Of a stretch of 64,000 nt of DNA, positions 13,341-25,061 are shown piece after piece; the first letter of the stretch is position 1, and the number at the start of each line of letters is the position of its first letter. Source of the stretch: Aquarana catesbeiana (taxonomy: Eukaryota > Chordata > Amphibia > Anura > Ranidae). The stretch lies in assembly GCF_042186555.1 (NCBI RefSeq), contig NC_133336.1:40232338-40296337 (forward strand), read 5' to 3'. The position numbers were made by a program, and so were the translations under genes. The notes under the pieces were generated by a model that did not search any database, was not told the DNA's origin, and saw only the letters and a list, made by a program, of their open reading frames with translations.

Positions 13341-13840
13341 ATAGATTCTGATTGATTCAGCTTCGGTGTATCAGCTGCATTAGAACCTATTCCCTATGAT
13401 TAATCTACTTTATAATACAGATAATCTAAACACTGTATAAAAAAAAAGTAAATTATGTAAGAAGACCATGTCACACTGTATCGTCCAGGCTGTTCTACAC
13501 TGGCTATTTGAAGGCATGATCACACTACTGATTGGCACAGGGGTTTTAACCTGCTCTGTTTTTGACCAACCACCATATTAATACCATTCCTTGTGTGGAC
13601 ACCCAATTGGCAAAGCACAGAGTAGAACAGAACTCCTGGACTCAAGCAAGCCAACAGTCACAGCTTCCAGAGTAGTTGGGATTACAGATGCACACCACTG
13701 CAGACAGTAAAGAAAAACCTTGCTCTGAGACACTAGAAGCTGAAAGTCTTATGAAGACAAAGTCCTGCCATCTAGTGTCATTATTGCTAATTGCAAGTGC
13801 TTGAATGATATAACAATAGGCAATACCAAAGAATATTTAT
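13341..13840 (-). pseudogene. Diverged seventh 7SL unit with internal deletion
   Basis: The 7SL-like part is about 13,464-13,708 on the minus strand. It keeps GAGTCCAGGAGTTCTG and the AGCAGGTTAAAACCCCTG segment. It lacks about 57 bp of the S domain, including the GGAGGGGTGAACCGGCCC region and helix 8. The sequence on both sides resembles the flanks of the array copies at lower identity: actgcattagaacctat on one side, ttgctctgagacactag on the other. This is an older duplicate of the same genomic unit and cannot make a functional SRP RNA. Confidence 0.75.
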
Positions 13841-14187
13841 TATATTTTTTTTATTTCAGTTACTTATATAGCGCTGTAAATTTACACAACGCTTTACATA
13901 TACATTGTACAGTCACATCAGTCCCTACCCTCAAGGAGCTTACAACCTAAGGTCCCTAATACACATATATAGTTAACACTTTAAGGTGGGAGAGGGGTGC
14001 TACATGAGCTTCTTTTGAGCCACAAACATCGGCATGTTATTCATAGTCGCATTGGTTGAAAATGAAAAGTGCAAACATGCTAAAAAAAATGCTCAAAACC
14101 GCCCCATCCTATGTTTTTATTTCCTTGTAATGAGTTTTTTCCTAAAAATACTTAAAGTGGTTATTAAGCCACTTTATGCTGTTTATA
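13841..14187. repeat. LINE 3'-end fragment and decayed 7SL-unit flank
   Basis: 13,855-13,965 contains the words tatatagcgctgtaaattta and caaggagcttacaacctaa. These match the 3'-end type of the L2-like LINE at 50,190. 13,980-14,130 (ttaaggtgggagaggggtgc, tcggcatgttattcatag) is repeated in diverged form at 15,015-15,170. No gene is visible. Confidence 0.5.
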
Positions 14188-14502
14188 CCATCATGACTGT
14201 TTAATACTCCTATGTGCCCCTGTGTTTTATAAAAAGAAGCTGTTCTTTACCAGTTCTCAGAGTGGCGATTGGCGCTCACGTCACCTGCCGCCTTCCTCCT
14301 CTTCCCGTCTGACAGCAGAAGCGGGCAGGGCCAAGGATTCCCTGCTGACGTAAGGAGGGGAGGAGGAGGGGAGGAGAGAGCCAGCAAGTCACGTGAGCGG
14401 CGATCGCCGCTTTGAGAACTGGTAAAGAACAGCTTATTTTTTTAGAAAACACAGGCACAGGGGCACATAGGAGTATTAAATAGGCAGGATGGTATAAAAC
14501 AT
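14188..14502. mobile_element. Foldback MITE
   Basis: Two arms of roughly 85 bp are inverted copies of each other. The left runs from about 14,190 (tactcctatgtgcccctgtg ... ttaccagttctcagagtggc). The right ends near 14,500 (tttgagaactggtaaagaac ... aggggcacataggagtatta). The GC-rich centre includes a GA-rich stretch. No coding capacity. The family is unknown to me. Confidence 0.65.
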
Positions 14503-15663
14503 AAAATGAAATTTCAGCAGCAAGATGGGAGGGGGGTGGCACTGACACAGGAGCAGACAGGCAGGGTGGGAGAGGACAGAGGAGGACAGGAGAGCTGCGG
14601 ATGATGGAGGCATGTAAACTGCCCAAGGTGTCAGGGCTCAGCAGCCATTATACACTGCGGTCAGTTTACAGGGGGAAGGCAGAACCAGGCAGGATCAGTC
14701 ACGCTTTTTAGTTATTACAGGGGGCCAAATGACACAACACAAGCACTGTGCTGTATACTATGCTTTCAGCAAACAGGATCAATATTATGGCCACTAAAAT
14801 GTCTGTAAAAATGCTGTACAAAAAAAAGACCCTCAGCTCAAATGTGGCTGCAAATGTTGACAACATTTACATATATATTGACATTGCGCAGCACTGCTTC
14901 TTTTATTATACACACTATTAGTTCACCTGTCCTGCCATCTACTGTCATTATTGCTTATTGCAAGTTCATCATTAATATAACAATAGGCGTTACCAAAGAA
15001 TTCAGTTGACACATTAAGGTGGGGTAGAGGGGGCTGAACGGGCTTTCACAGGAAGGTACATGATATTGAAGGTACATGAACTTTTTTAAAACCAAAAGCA
15101 TTGGCATGTTATTCATAGTTACATTGGTTGAACCTGAAAAAGTGCAAATATGCTTAAAAAATGCTCAAAACTGCCCCCATCCCATGTTTTTATTCCCTGG
15201 TCATGAACTTTTATTGGCAAAAAATAATTAGAATACGCTGAATGCTCAAATGGACACAAAAATGAACAAGAATGTCTGTAGAAACGTTGCACAAAGAAAA
15301 TTAGTCTGCAAAACGTCCCTCAAATGTGGTTGGGAAGTTTGACATTTAAATATATATTGACATCACATAGCACTGCTTGTTTTATTATACACTCTGGATA
15401 TAATTCTCTGTTTTTGTGCTTTGTACGAAAATCTAACACACTATCACTTCACATCCTCTGTATGCTGGGTGTAATTCTCAGTATCTTTTCTTATTCTGCA
15501 GGTATGGACACCGCACTTCTCTTGTTCGGTATGCTGGGTGTAATCCTCAGTACACGGCTCAGTACATGGCTCAGTACACAGCTCTTACTGTTCTTATTCT
15601 GTATGCTGAGAGTCAGGGACATAAGTAGAAATTTGAAAGATCCAGTGAACCTCCTGGGCACCC
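14503..15663. repeat. Tandemly duplicated, decayed flank of the 7SL unit
   Basis: Two diverged direct copies are visible. About 14,780-14,925 (atatattgacattgcgcagc, cttttattatacac) pairs with 15,310-15,405 (atatattgacatcacatagc, gttttattatacac). About 14,935-15,200 repeats the upstream flank of 7SL copy 7 (tcctgccatctactgtcatt, gcgttaccaaagaattc) without any 7SL body. The 180-residue open frame at 15,324-15,866 spans this junction and a MITE and has no family features. Confidence 0.5.
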
Positions 15664-16025
15664 TAATGCTGGCCATACACTATACGAAAAATCGGCCGAA
15701 ATTTGGTCATTTAGACAGTTCGTTCGTTTTTCGGCCAGTTAATGGGCACAAAATCGATAATCGCTGGGATGTTTTTGAGCAAAAAAAACGAAGGACAAGT
15801 TTGGAAATTTTCTGCCGAATGAATAATAAATTGAAATGTGTTTCCTGTCTGAACTGTTTGCACTAGGCATATGTAAAAAAACGAACAAAAAATTGATTAA
15901 TTTACGTCCACTGAACGATTTATCGGTCATTACATGATGGCACTATCGTTTGCTCTCATGGCCGAATGTTCGTTTTTCAAAAATGGGCTCGGCCGAATTT
16001 TTCATATGGTGTATTGCCAGCATAA
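15664..16025. mobile_element. MITE, 362 bp
   Basis: The ends are inverted: taatgctggccatacac at the left, gtgtattgccagcataa at the right. Inverted similarity continues inward with ggccgaa words. No protein coding capacity. The ends and flanks do not settle the superfamily. Confidence 0.7.
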
Positions 16026-17720
16026 GGAGTGCAACAGTGCAATGTGCATGGCACGTCACAATAATGGTGCGTGTGGTCAAATTGTGCTAACAGTGGGAGG
16101 GGCTTAAAGCGGTATAGTTAAACCCTTTATGACCAAGGTCAAAACAAACCTTAAAGTGGAACTAAAGTTTCATTGCCACAAACAGCAAGCAGGCAGGCTC
16201 TTTATTGCAGAAGAGACACGCAATGTACATGTGCAGCTCAGCTTACACCGCTGGCCTGGTCTCTGTGTGCTGGAATAACTGATTCCTGTGCATGCGCATA
16301 AGTGATGTCATACTACACTGGCCCATGAAGAAGACTGAAGACCGGCACACAGCTGAAGATGCTGGCACCGTTGAGGGGCAGTGTCACTGAAGCAAAGGTA
16401 AGTTAAGTTCTGTTTTAAAGGGATTATAAAGTCTGGAAATCTTTTACCTTAATGCATTACCTAAATTAAGCTAAAAAGTGTCCCAGTGTTTGTATCGCCC
16501 AATCACCCCCTTTTATACTTACCCATGTCCTCTCTCAATCCAGCGCTGTGCCCGTCTGCAGTGGCTCTCTCCTCCCTCTCTCTCGGCTCACAGAGGCAGC
16601 AACAGGAACCATTGACTCCTGCCAATCAAATCCTGTGAGCAGAGAGCAGGCAGCGGGGCTGAACCTCGCTGTGTGCGAAAAGAGGACCATTGGAAGCGGC
16701 CTGCTATGGGGGGTACACAAAGAAGGGGAGGAGCCAAGAGCTCCAGTGGGGGACCCCAGAAGAGGAGCACAGAGTAGGTAAGTGTAATTTGTTTGATATT
16801 TTATTAATATTGGCCCCCGCTGCTGTCACTCATATCCTGTGAGTCAATGAGAAGTGAGAGAAGACAGAAGTCGCAGCTCTGTGTCTGATTGGACACGCAG
16901 AACTGCGGCTGGTGAGAGAGCCTGCTCTGGGTGCCCCCAGAGCAAGCTCTTTGCTCTGGGGGCACTTGGCAGGTGGTAGGGGCAAGAAGCACCGGTGGGG
17001 GACCTGAGAGGATGAGGATGAGGACTGCTCTCTGCAAAATAACTGCATAAAGCAAGTATGATGCGTTTGTTTTTTTTAAATCGTGCCTTTATTATCATTT
17101 TAATGCATTCCCTGCATCAAGGTAAAAAACTTTCTGCATTTAGCTTCCCCCGCCAGCCCCCCCCCTTATGCTTACCTGAACCTGATCTTGATCCAGCGAT
17201 GTGCACGAGAGCAGAGGCTCTCTCGGATCTCTGCCTCCTCATTGGCTCAGAGACTCAGAGAGTCAGTCACAGCCAGTAGGGAGGGAGCAGGGGGTCTTAT
17301 GGACACGCAAAGCCGCCTTGGGAGCGAGCACGCACAATTGCCACCAATTGTAAGCAGCTTTCTATAGTGGGCACTCGGCAGGGGGGGAGGGGCAGGAGCA
17401 CCAGCGGGGCAACCGAGAAAAGGAGGATCTGGGCCACTCTGTGCAAAACCATTACACAGAGCAGGTAAGTATAACATGTTGGTTATTTAAAAAAATATAT
17501 AATTTAAATCTTTACAATCACTTTTTTATTCATTTTTTCAACTGACTTTTACATTTTTTTTACAGACTTCTCCTCTAGCAAGGAGGAAAAGTTACAATGT
17601 ATCTTTTCCATTTCACAGAGGAGAAACAACCCTGGGCTATTTGGCTAATCACAGTGATCACACGATTAGGAACAACTGGCTCTGGATTGTTAGAAGGAGA
17701 CCCAAAGCTGTCTGTAACAT
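16026..17720. repeat. Three diverged copies of a repeated noncoding element
   Basis: Near 16,430-16,790, 16,800-17,055 and 17,070-17,480 the same order of words recurs: an acttacc or cttacct word, aatccagcg, a region rich in ctctctc and cagagag, a gggcaggagcacc-like segment, and a closing gcaggtaagtataa-like end. 16,130-16,240 carries the words ttaaagtggaactaaag. No gene is seen. The short open frames overlap in several frames and share no conserved protein. Confidence 0.45.
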
Positions 17721-18495
17721 GCGAACAGACCAAAAATTTGTGTGCACGCGCGAACCCCATTAAAGTCTATGGGACTCGAACGTGAAAAATCAAAAGTGCT
17801 AATTTTAAAGGCTAATATGCAAGTTATTGTCATAAAAAGTGTTTTGGGACCCGGGTGCTGCCCCAGGGGACATGTATCAATGCCAAAAAATGTTTTAAAA
17901 ACGGTTGTTTTTTAGGGAGCAGTGATTTTAATAATGTTTAAGGTGAAACAATAAAAGTGTAATATTCCTTTAAATATCGTGCCAGGGGGTGTCTATAGTA
18001 TGCCTGTAAAGTGGCGCATTTTTCCCGTGTTTAGACAGTCCCTGCACAAAATGACATTTCTAAAGGAAAAAAAGTCATTTAAAACTGCTTGCGGCTGTAA
18101 TGTAATGTTGCCCCCCCAGCCCATTACCGGGCCCTTTGGGTCTGGTATGGATATTAAGGGGAACCCCGCACCCAAATAAAAAAAAAGGCGTGGGGCCCCA
18201 AGGCCCTATATACTCTGAACAGCAGTATAATACAGGAGGTCCCCAGGTTACAAACAAGATAGGGACTGTAGGTTTGTTATTAAGTTGAATCTGTTTGTAA
18301 TTGGGAACAGGTACATTTTTTAAGTGTAGCTCCAGCCCAAAAATCTATTTTTGTGCTTTTAGGATAATATAGGGAAGGGTTATCACCCCTGTAACATTTT
18401 TTTTGCTGTCTGTGCCCCTGTTCAGAAGATTTCACCTCACTTTCTGTCCCAATGACAATTGGATTTTGAAAATTTTGGGTTTTTAGGGAAACAAG

Positions 18496-20486
18496 TATTA
18501 CGTGTATATGAAAATGCTGCGCTTAGGATAGAGTGTAAGGTGTGCAGCCCCCCTAAAGGAGCTTCCCTAGGGAGACTCCGCAAAGTATTTAGATTGTGTA
18601 ATGGGGTATGGCGCTCCCTTTAGGGTAATGGGGTATTAGAGTGTTAGGGGGGGAAGGATTTATGTTGCAGAGTTCCTTGTGACTGGAACCAATTATTTAC
18701 TCCAACTATACCCCTAATAGTGGTACGAAATACCATCAACCCAGTAAAGTGCAAAAACCTAATGTGCAGCAGTGCAATCTTCAATGAAGCAATTCATAAT
18801 TCATACATGTGACCACATTAGAGAAAGTAAAAATAAAAGTGAAAGACTAAATATTTCCAATATTCATGAATATACCAGTGATAATAATCTCAGGTGTACT
18901 AGATCATTAATTTTTCCTTTATATCACATGGACTTCCAAGTGCATTTTTGCTCAGATAAGTGCAGGTGTGTGCAATGACAGTTCAGTAGTAAATAATATG
19001 TGCAACACCAATTCAGTAGTAAGTTATAGTCCATATGGTAATCAAAATCTTCAAGTCCAATTTTCAAATAATTTCCAAACGAACTGTGACAGAGGTGCTT
19101 TCAAATGATAATGGTGACTTATTGTGCTCCCCCTCTCGGGTCCCCACTCACCGAATCCTGCAACCCCAGGAGGGGCAAAACAGCTTAGGGTATCACAGCC
19201 GCAAACTCCTCTCCATCACGGTCATCTGAGGTATCCAATTTGATCTCCACTCCCCGTGTTGTATTAAGAGATGTTCTCAAATGGCTCCCTCATGTAAAAA
19301 GGAATAGAGTGCTCCCATAGTGTAGTAGAGTAAAACCGTTTTATTCCACAACTTTCCAATTAATTACACCAACAAATGATAAAATAATTAAAACTAAAAA
19401 ATATATAAAAATATAAAAAACTAAGTCATAAATCCAGTGCTGGTAGGTCAAAAATACCATCCAGGGTGCATACACTAAGTGGAACGTGCCTAAATAGTGT
19501 GGAAGCAACAGCGTGGGCTATGGCCGAGATGTTTGCGCTCCACCTGCGTTCCAACAGAGTCCGCACCCGGAAGTGACGTAGCGTGCGACGGACGGTCGCT
19601 GAGGACGTCAATGACGAAACGCGTACGATGGCGCCACGCACGCTACGTCACTTCCGGGTGCGGACTCTGTTTTTTAGTTTTAATTATTTTATCATTTGTT
19701 GGTGTAATTAATTGGAAAGTTGTGGAATAAAACGGTTTTACTCTACTACACTATGGGAGCACTCTATTCCTTTTTACATGAGGGAGCCATTTGAGAACAT
19801 CTCTTAATACAACACGGGGAGTGGAGATCAAATTGGATACCTCAGGTGACCGTGATGGAGAGGAGTTTGCGGCTGTGATACCCTAAGCTGTTTTGCCCCT
19901 CCTGGGGTTGCAGGATTCGGTGAGTGGGGACCCGAGAGGGGGGGCACAATAAGTCACCATTATCATTTGAAAGCACCTCTGTCACAGTTCATTTGGAAAT
20001 TATTTGAAAATTGGACTTGAAGATTTTGATTACCATATGGACTATACCTTACTACTGAATTGGTGTTGCACATATTATTTACTACTGAACTGTCATTGCA
20101 CACACCTGCACTTATCTGAGCAAAAATGCACTTGGAAGTCCATGTGATATAAAGGAAAAATTAATGATCTAGTACACCTGAGATTATTATCACTGGTATA
20201 TTCATGAATTTTGGAAATATTTAGTCTTTCACTTTTATTTTTACTTTCTCTAATGTGGTCACATGTATGAATTATGAATTGCTTCATTGAAGATTGCACT
20301 GCTGCACATTAGGTTTTTGCACTTTATTGGGTTGATGGTATTTCGTACCACTATTAGGGGTATAGTTGGAGTAAATAATTGGTTCCAGCCACAAGGAACT
20401 CTGCAACATAAATCCTTCCCCCCCCAACACTCTAATACCCCATTACCCTAAAGGGAGCGCTATACCCCATTACACAATCTAAATAT
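18496..20486. mobile_element. 2-kb foldback element with 13-bp target duplication
   Basis: Arms 18,586-19,400 and 19,671-20,485 are near-perfect inverted copies, about 815 bp each. They surround a 270-bp centre that holds a second 34-bp perfect inverted repeat. A tail of about 90 bp lies outside the left arm only. The whole is flanked by ttagggaaacaag at 18,483-18,495 and 20,487-20,499. Element B has the uninterrupted target near 24,025-24,060 (gtggaacaaggattgg...aaagcatcagtgg), which confirms an insertion into O. No reverse transcriptase or transposase is encoded, so the element is non-autonomous. A long target duplication plus inverted arms and a one-sided tail fits Penelope-like insertion better than a hAT or Tc1 MITE; this is inference. 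Confidence 0.75.
19554..19670 (+). other. Long hairpin enclosing a hammerhead-like three-way junction
   Basis: 19,554-19,587 and 19,637-19,670 are perfect 34-nt complements. Between them are CTGAGGA (19,599-19,605), CGTC/GACG (606-609 with 613-616), GAAAC (616-620) and CGC/GCG. This is the order stem I, CUGANGA, stem II, GAAA, stem III of a type I hammerhead. Deviations: one extra base after CUGAGGA, 11 unpaired bases between stem I and the core, and C instead of U opposite the first stem III base. Cleavage is doubtful; shared ancestry with hammerhead-bearing elements is plausible. Confidence 0.4.
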
Positions 20487-20689
20487 TTAGGGAAACAAGG
20501 ATTGGTGATAAAGCATCAGTGGAGACACCTTTTTCCTATATTAACTCTTACAGGAGAGAATTTCCCTTCCTAGGGGTAGATTTCCTTTCACTTCCTGTTG
20601 TCTCCCTCCGTTTATAAGTAGGAGTCGTTTGTAAGTTGGATGTTTGAAAATAGAGGACCGCCTGTATATACTATACGGCCTGCCCTATA

Positions 20690-21050
20690 CACTCTGCAGA
20701 AAATTGGGCCTTAGGCAGTGGTGGCACAACACTGTAATGTCTCACAGATACTCTTGTTGAGTGCAGGAACAGGCCCTGCTGTGAAGTATTAGATCAAAAA
20801 TTGTAATTACGTGCCCCTGTTAAACAGGGGCAAGAAAATTGGGCCTTAGGCAGTGGTGGTGGCACAACACTGTAAAGCCTCACAGATACTCTTGTTGAGT
20901 GCAGGAACAGGCCCTGCTGTGAAGTATTAGATCAAAAATTGTAATTACGCGCCCCTGTTAAACAGGGGCAGGAAAATTGGGCCTTAGGCAGTGGTGGTGG
21001 CACAACACTGTAAAGCCTCACAGATACTCTTGTTGAGTTACATATAAGTT
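20690..21050. repeat. Subterminal tandem repeat of element O
   Basis: Three copies at a period of about 135-140 bp carry ttgggccttaggcagtgg, cctcacagatactcttgttg and the hairpin gcccctgttaaacaggggc. The same type of array sits in element B at 24,228-24,930, downstream of its transposase. Confidence 0.8.
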
Positions 21051-21937
21051 GTGACATATTGGATCAAAAATTGTAATTACAATACAGTGCAGCCGTAGTG
21101 TAGTTGCTACTACTTTTCTGGTGGAGTACACAGTACACAATACAGTGTAGTGCGGTGTTGCAAAACAAAATATACATCATGTGCAGAAGGCCACCAAGGA
21201 GAGGCAGACGCTCACAGGCCACTAAAAGAGGGCAAGCAGGCTCTGTGTCTACAGTCAACAGTGCTGCTCATGGACATGGTGCATCCTCTGCCGGTGGCCG
21301 TGGGGCACACTTGTCCTCTTTTTCTGCTGCTGCCCATGTTATTGAGCCAAAACATGCAGAAGAGTTGGAGTGGATAACAAAGCCATCCTCATCCTCCTCA
21401 TCCTCTGTCACCCAGGCTCAGAGTAGTTTTCCTTCCTATGCAGCTGCCAAAGAGGCCTATTCCACTGGCTCCTTGTCCACAGTCACTCCTTCCGTAGCCC
21501 AACCATCATGCACGGAGGAGTCCCCCGAACTATTCGACCACAATGTTGGGTACATGCTGCTGGAGGATGCACAACGATTTGAAGGCTCTGATGTAGGTTC
21601 CCAAGTCGAGGAAGGGAGTAAGGTGAGCCTAGAGTGAGGGGGTGCCCAAGAAGGACAAGAAACTGGGAGTCATGTTCCCCCAGCTGCAGCATAGTGCCAA
21701 GTTTGCTCCAGTGACGAGGAGGGAGGGATTAATGAGGTCACTGACTCTACTTGGGTGCCTGATAGAATTGAGGAGGAGGAGGAGGCACAACTCCAATGAG
21801 GCAGGATGTCCACTAGGGGGAAGCCACCATACTGCATGCATCACACTGCAGGTGCAGGGCGCTGCTGACTCCCTTCCTTGGTGTGGGCCTTTTTGGACAT
21901 GTGTGCAGCAGAAAGTTTCAAATTATATAAGCACCTG

Positions 21938-22029
21938 AATGACCGCAACATATATACAATATCATACTGACATATAATCACACACATAGGTTGGACCTGT
22001 GTCTTTTTTCAACCTCACCTACTATGTAA
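21938..22029 (+). mobile_element. CR1 LINE 3'-end fragment (sense plus)
   Basis: The words aaccgcaacatata-like, ggttggacctgtgtc and caacctcacctactatgtaa match the 3' end of the CR1 copy at 52,100-52,200 read on the minus strand. It is one half of a CR1 insertion split by an inversion. Confidence 0.65.
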
Positions 22030-22575
22030 TTCATGCACCGCATGGCATGTTTTTGCCCGAGTGCTTGTGTAGCCCCTTGAACGCTTACGGAGCACCGCTG
22101 GTTCAAAGAAAAAATCTGCAGAAGAGGTCATAGAGGAAGAAGAAGAGGAGGGGGTGGAGGAGAGAGCAGTGGCAGAATCACCGCTAGCATTTTGGAGGCG
22201 TGGTGGTGGAACAAGCTCCAACAATACTGAATCCTGTCCTGCATCCTTCCCAGCTGCCAGCAGTTACCCAGTGCGCCGTGAAAGAAAGGTAACATCCCTG
22301 CCCATGCCTGCTAGACCATGAGTCTGCGGTAATATACACCTTACTGCTGACTGCCCTGTCCAACAAGACAAAAACATTGCCTTCCACATGCCGATAGAGA
22401 GCTGGAATGGCCTTCCATGAAAAGAAATGGCGTTTTGGAACCTGCAACTGAGGTACAGCGCATTCCACAAATTCACGAAAGGGGGCAGAGTCTACCAGCT
22501 GAAAAGACAGTAGTTGCAGTGCTAGCAATTTGGCCAAGCTGGGATTCAAGCTAGCATTCAGACTGTGAGCATGTG
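22030..22575 (-). pseudogene. Inverted middle segment of transposase copy A
   Basis: The minus strand encodes residues matching the B transposase from the segment after its BED finger (NPSLAKLLALQLL, FQLVDSAPFREFVECAVPQ, VYITADSWSSRHGQG) and including the first catalytic aspartate (ADSWSS). Everything around it in A is on the plus strand, so this block has been flipped in place. Confidence 0.8.
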
Positions 22576-22576
22576 G

Positions 22577-22645
22577 ATTGGAATTCCACATCCTTGCTGT
22601 TCTTACAGTAAAGAACCCTCTACATAGTTTAAGGTTAAACCACTG
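22577..22645 (-). mobile_element. CR1 LINE fragment (sense minus)
   Basis: ggaattccacatccttgctg, cagtaaagaaccctc and catagtttaaggttaaacc match 52,283-52,345 in the minus-strand CR1 copy. With 21,938-22,029 it reconstructs one CR1 insertion cut by the inversion breakpoint. Confidence 0.65.
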
Positions 22646-24227
22646 CTTAGGGGACAGGAGCCACACTGGGACAGAGATTCTGTCAGCTCTGCAGGGGCAG
22701 GCTCAGAGGTGGTTGATGCCACGCCAGATTCAGCCAGGAATGGTTGTATGCGACAATGGCACCAACCTTCTCTCCGCCCTCCGACAGGGACACTTGACCC
22801 ATGTTCCATGTTTGGCACACATCCTGAATTTGGTGGTGCAGCGGTTCTTGAGCAGGTACCCAGGCTTACAAGATCTCCTGAGGCAGGCCAGAAAAGTCTG
22901 TGGTCATTTCATACAATGCCAGTGCTCAACTGGCTGACATTCAAAGGGTATGCAACCTGCACACCAACCGCCTTATTTGTGACATATCCACCAGGTGGAA
23001 GTCAACGTTGGCAATGCTGCAGCGGCTGTACACCCAGCAGAGGGCCATCAATGAGTACCTGTGTGAGTATGGCACCAGGACAGGGTCAGGGGAGCTTGAC
23101 TTCTTTTCGCCACGCCAGTGGCTACTGATCAAGGATGCATGCACTGTCCTGTCACCATTTGATGAGGCCACGAGGATGGTGAGCAGTAGGGATGAGCCGA
23201 ACACCCCCCGGTTCGGTTCGCACCAGAACCCGCGAACGGACCGAAAGTTCGCACGAACGTTAGAACCCCATTGACGTCTATGGGACTCGAACGTTCGAAA
23301 TCAAAAGTGCTCATTTTAAAGGCTAATTTGCATGGTATTGTCCTAAAAAGGGTTTGGGGACCCGGGTCCTACCCCAGGGGACATGTATCAATGCAAAAAA
23401 AACTTTTAAAAACGGCCGTTTTTTCGGGAGCAGTGATTTTAATGATGCTTAAAGTAAAAAAAAAAAAGTGAAATATTCCTTTAAATATCGTACCTGGGGG
23501 GTGTCTATAGTATGCCTGTAAAGTGACGCGTGTTTCCCATGTTTAGAACAGTCCCTGCACCAAATGTCATTTTTAAAGGAAAAAATCTCATTTAAAACTG
23601 CTTGCGGGTTTAATGTCATGTCGGGTCATGGCAATATGGATGAAAATCAGTGAGACAAACGGCATGGGTACCCCCCAGTCCATTACCAGGCCCTTTGGGT
23701 CTTGTATGGATATTAAGGGGAACCCCGCACCCAAATTAAAATAAGGAAAGGTGTGGGGCCACCAGGCCCTATATACTCTGAACAGCAGTATACAGGCGGT
23801 GCAAACAAGACAGGGACTGTAGGTTTGTTGTTAAGTAGAATCTGTTTGTAATTTTGAACATTTTTAACGTGTTTAGCTCCAGCCAAAAAATCTTTTCTAA
23901 GCTTTTTGGAAAACATAGGGAAGGGTTATCACCCCTGTGACATTTGTTTTGCTGTCTTTCCTCCTCTTCAGAAGATTTCACCTCACTTTTTTGTCCCAAT
24001 GAAAAATGTTTTTTGAAAATTTGGGTTTTTTTGTGGAACAAGGATTGGAAAGCATCAGTGGAAAGGAGAAATTGTTTTCCCATATTAACTCTTACAGGAG
24101 AGAATTTCCCTTCCTAGGGGTAGATTTCATCTCACTTCCTGTTGTCTCCTTCCGTTTGCAAGTAGGAGTCGTTTGTAAGTTAGATGTTTGAAAGTAGGGT
24201 CCTGCCCTATATACTCAGCAGAAATTT

Positions 24228-24930
24228 GGGCCTTAGGTGTTGCTGTGGCCACAACACTGTAAGCCCTCACAGGGCCCTGCTGTGAAATATTAGATCAAGA
24301 ATTGTAATTACATGCCCCTGTTGAACAGGAGCTGAAAAATTAGGCCTTAGGCACTGGTGCTGGTGCCACAACACTGCAACCCCTCACAGACACTCTAGTT
24401 GGAACGCAGGAACGAGCCCTGCTGCAAAGTATTGCTTCAAAAATTGTAATTACACGCCCCTGTTAGACAGGGGCAGAAAAATTGGGCCTTAGGCACTGGT
24501 GCTGGTGCCACAACACTGCAACCCCTCACAGACACTCTAGTTGGAACGCAGGAATGAGCCCTGCTGCAAAGTATTGCATCAAAAATTGTAATTACACGCC
24601 CCTGTTAGACAGGGGCAGAAAAATTGGGCCTTAGGCACTGGTGCTGGTGCCACAACACTGCAACCCCTCACAGACACTCTAGTTGGAACGCAGGAACGAG
24701 CCCTGCTGCAAAGTATTGCATCAAAAATTGTAATTACACGCCCCTGTTAGACAGGGGCAGAAAAATTGGGCCTTAGGCACTGGTGCTGGTGCCACAACAC
24801 TGCAACCCCTCACAGACACTCTAGTTGGAATGCAGGAACGAGCCCTGCTGCAAAGTATTACATCAAAAATTGTAATTACACGCCCCTGTTAAACAGGGGC
24901 TGAAAAATTGTGCCTTAGGCACTGGTGGCG
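24228..24930. repeat. 141-bp subterminal repeats with perfect hairpins
   Basis: About five copies at a 141-142 bp period lie downstream of the B transposase. Each holds ttgggccttaggcactggtg, caacccctcacagacactct and the hairpin gcccctgttagacaggggc (or taaac in the loop). The first copy is shorter and diverged. Confidence 0.85.
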
Positions 24931-25061
24931 GCGCCCAGAACCAAAAATGTTCTTACAAGCTATCAGCGTGATGATTGAGGAGGAAGAGGATAATTACTCA
25001 GGGATAGTCACTCAGCATCAGCATAGGCAGTCTTTGAAGGGATCTGAGATTTCAAAAAAAA

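Noticed and set aside
15324..15866. 180-residue plus-strand frame
   Set aside because: It crosses from a decayed duplicate into a MITE, has no domain or splice context, and is overlapped by frames of similar length on the other strand.
18772..20299. Two identical 68-residue frames on opposite strands
   Set aside because: They are the two arms of the foldback element; identity is due to the inverted repeat.
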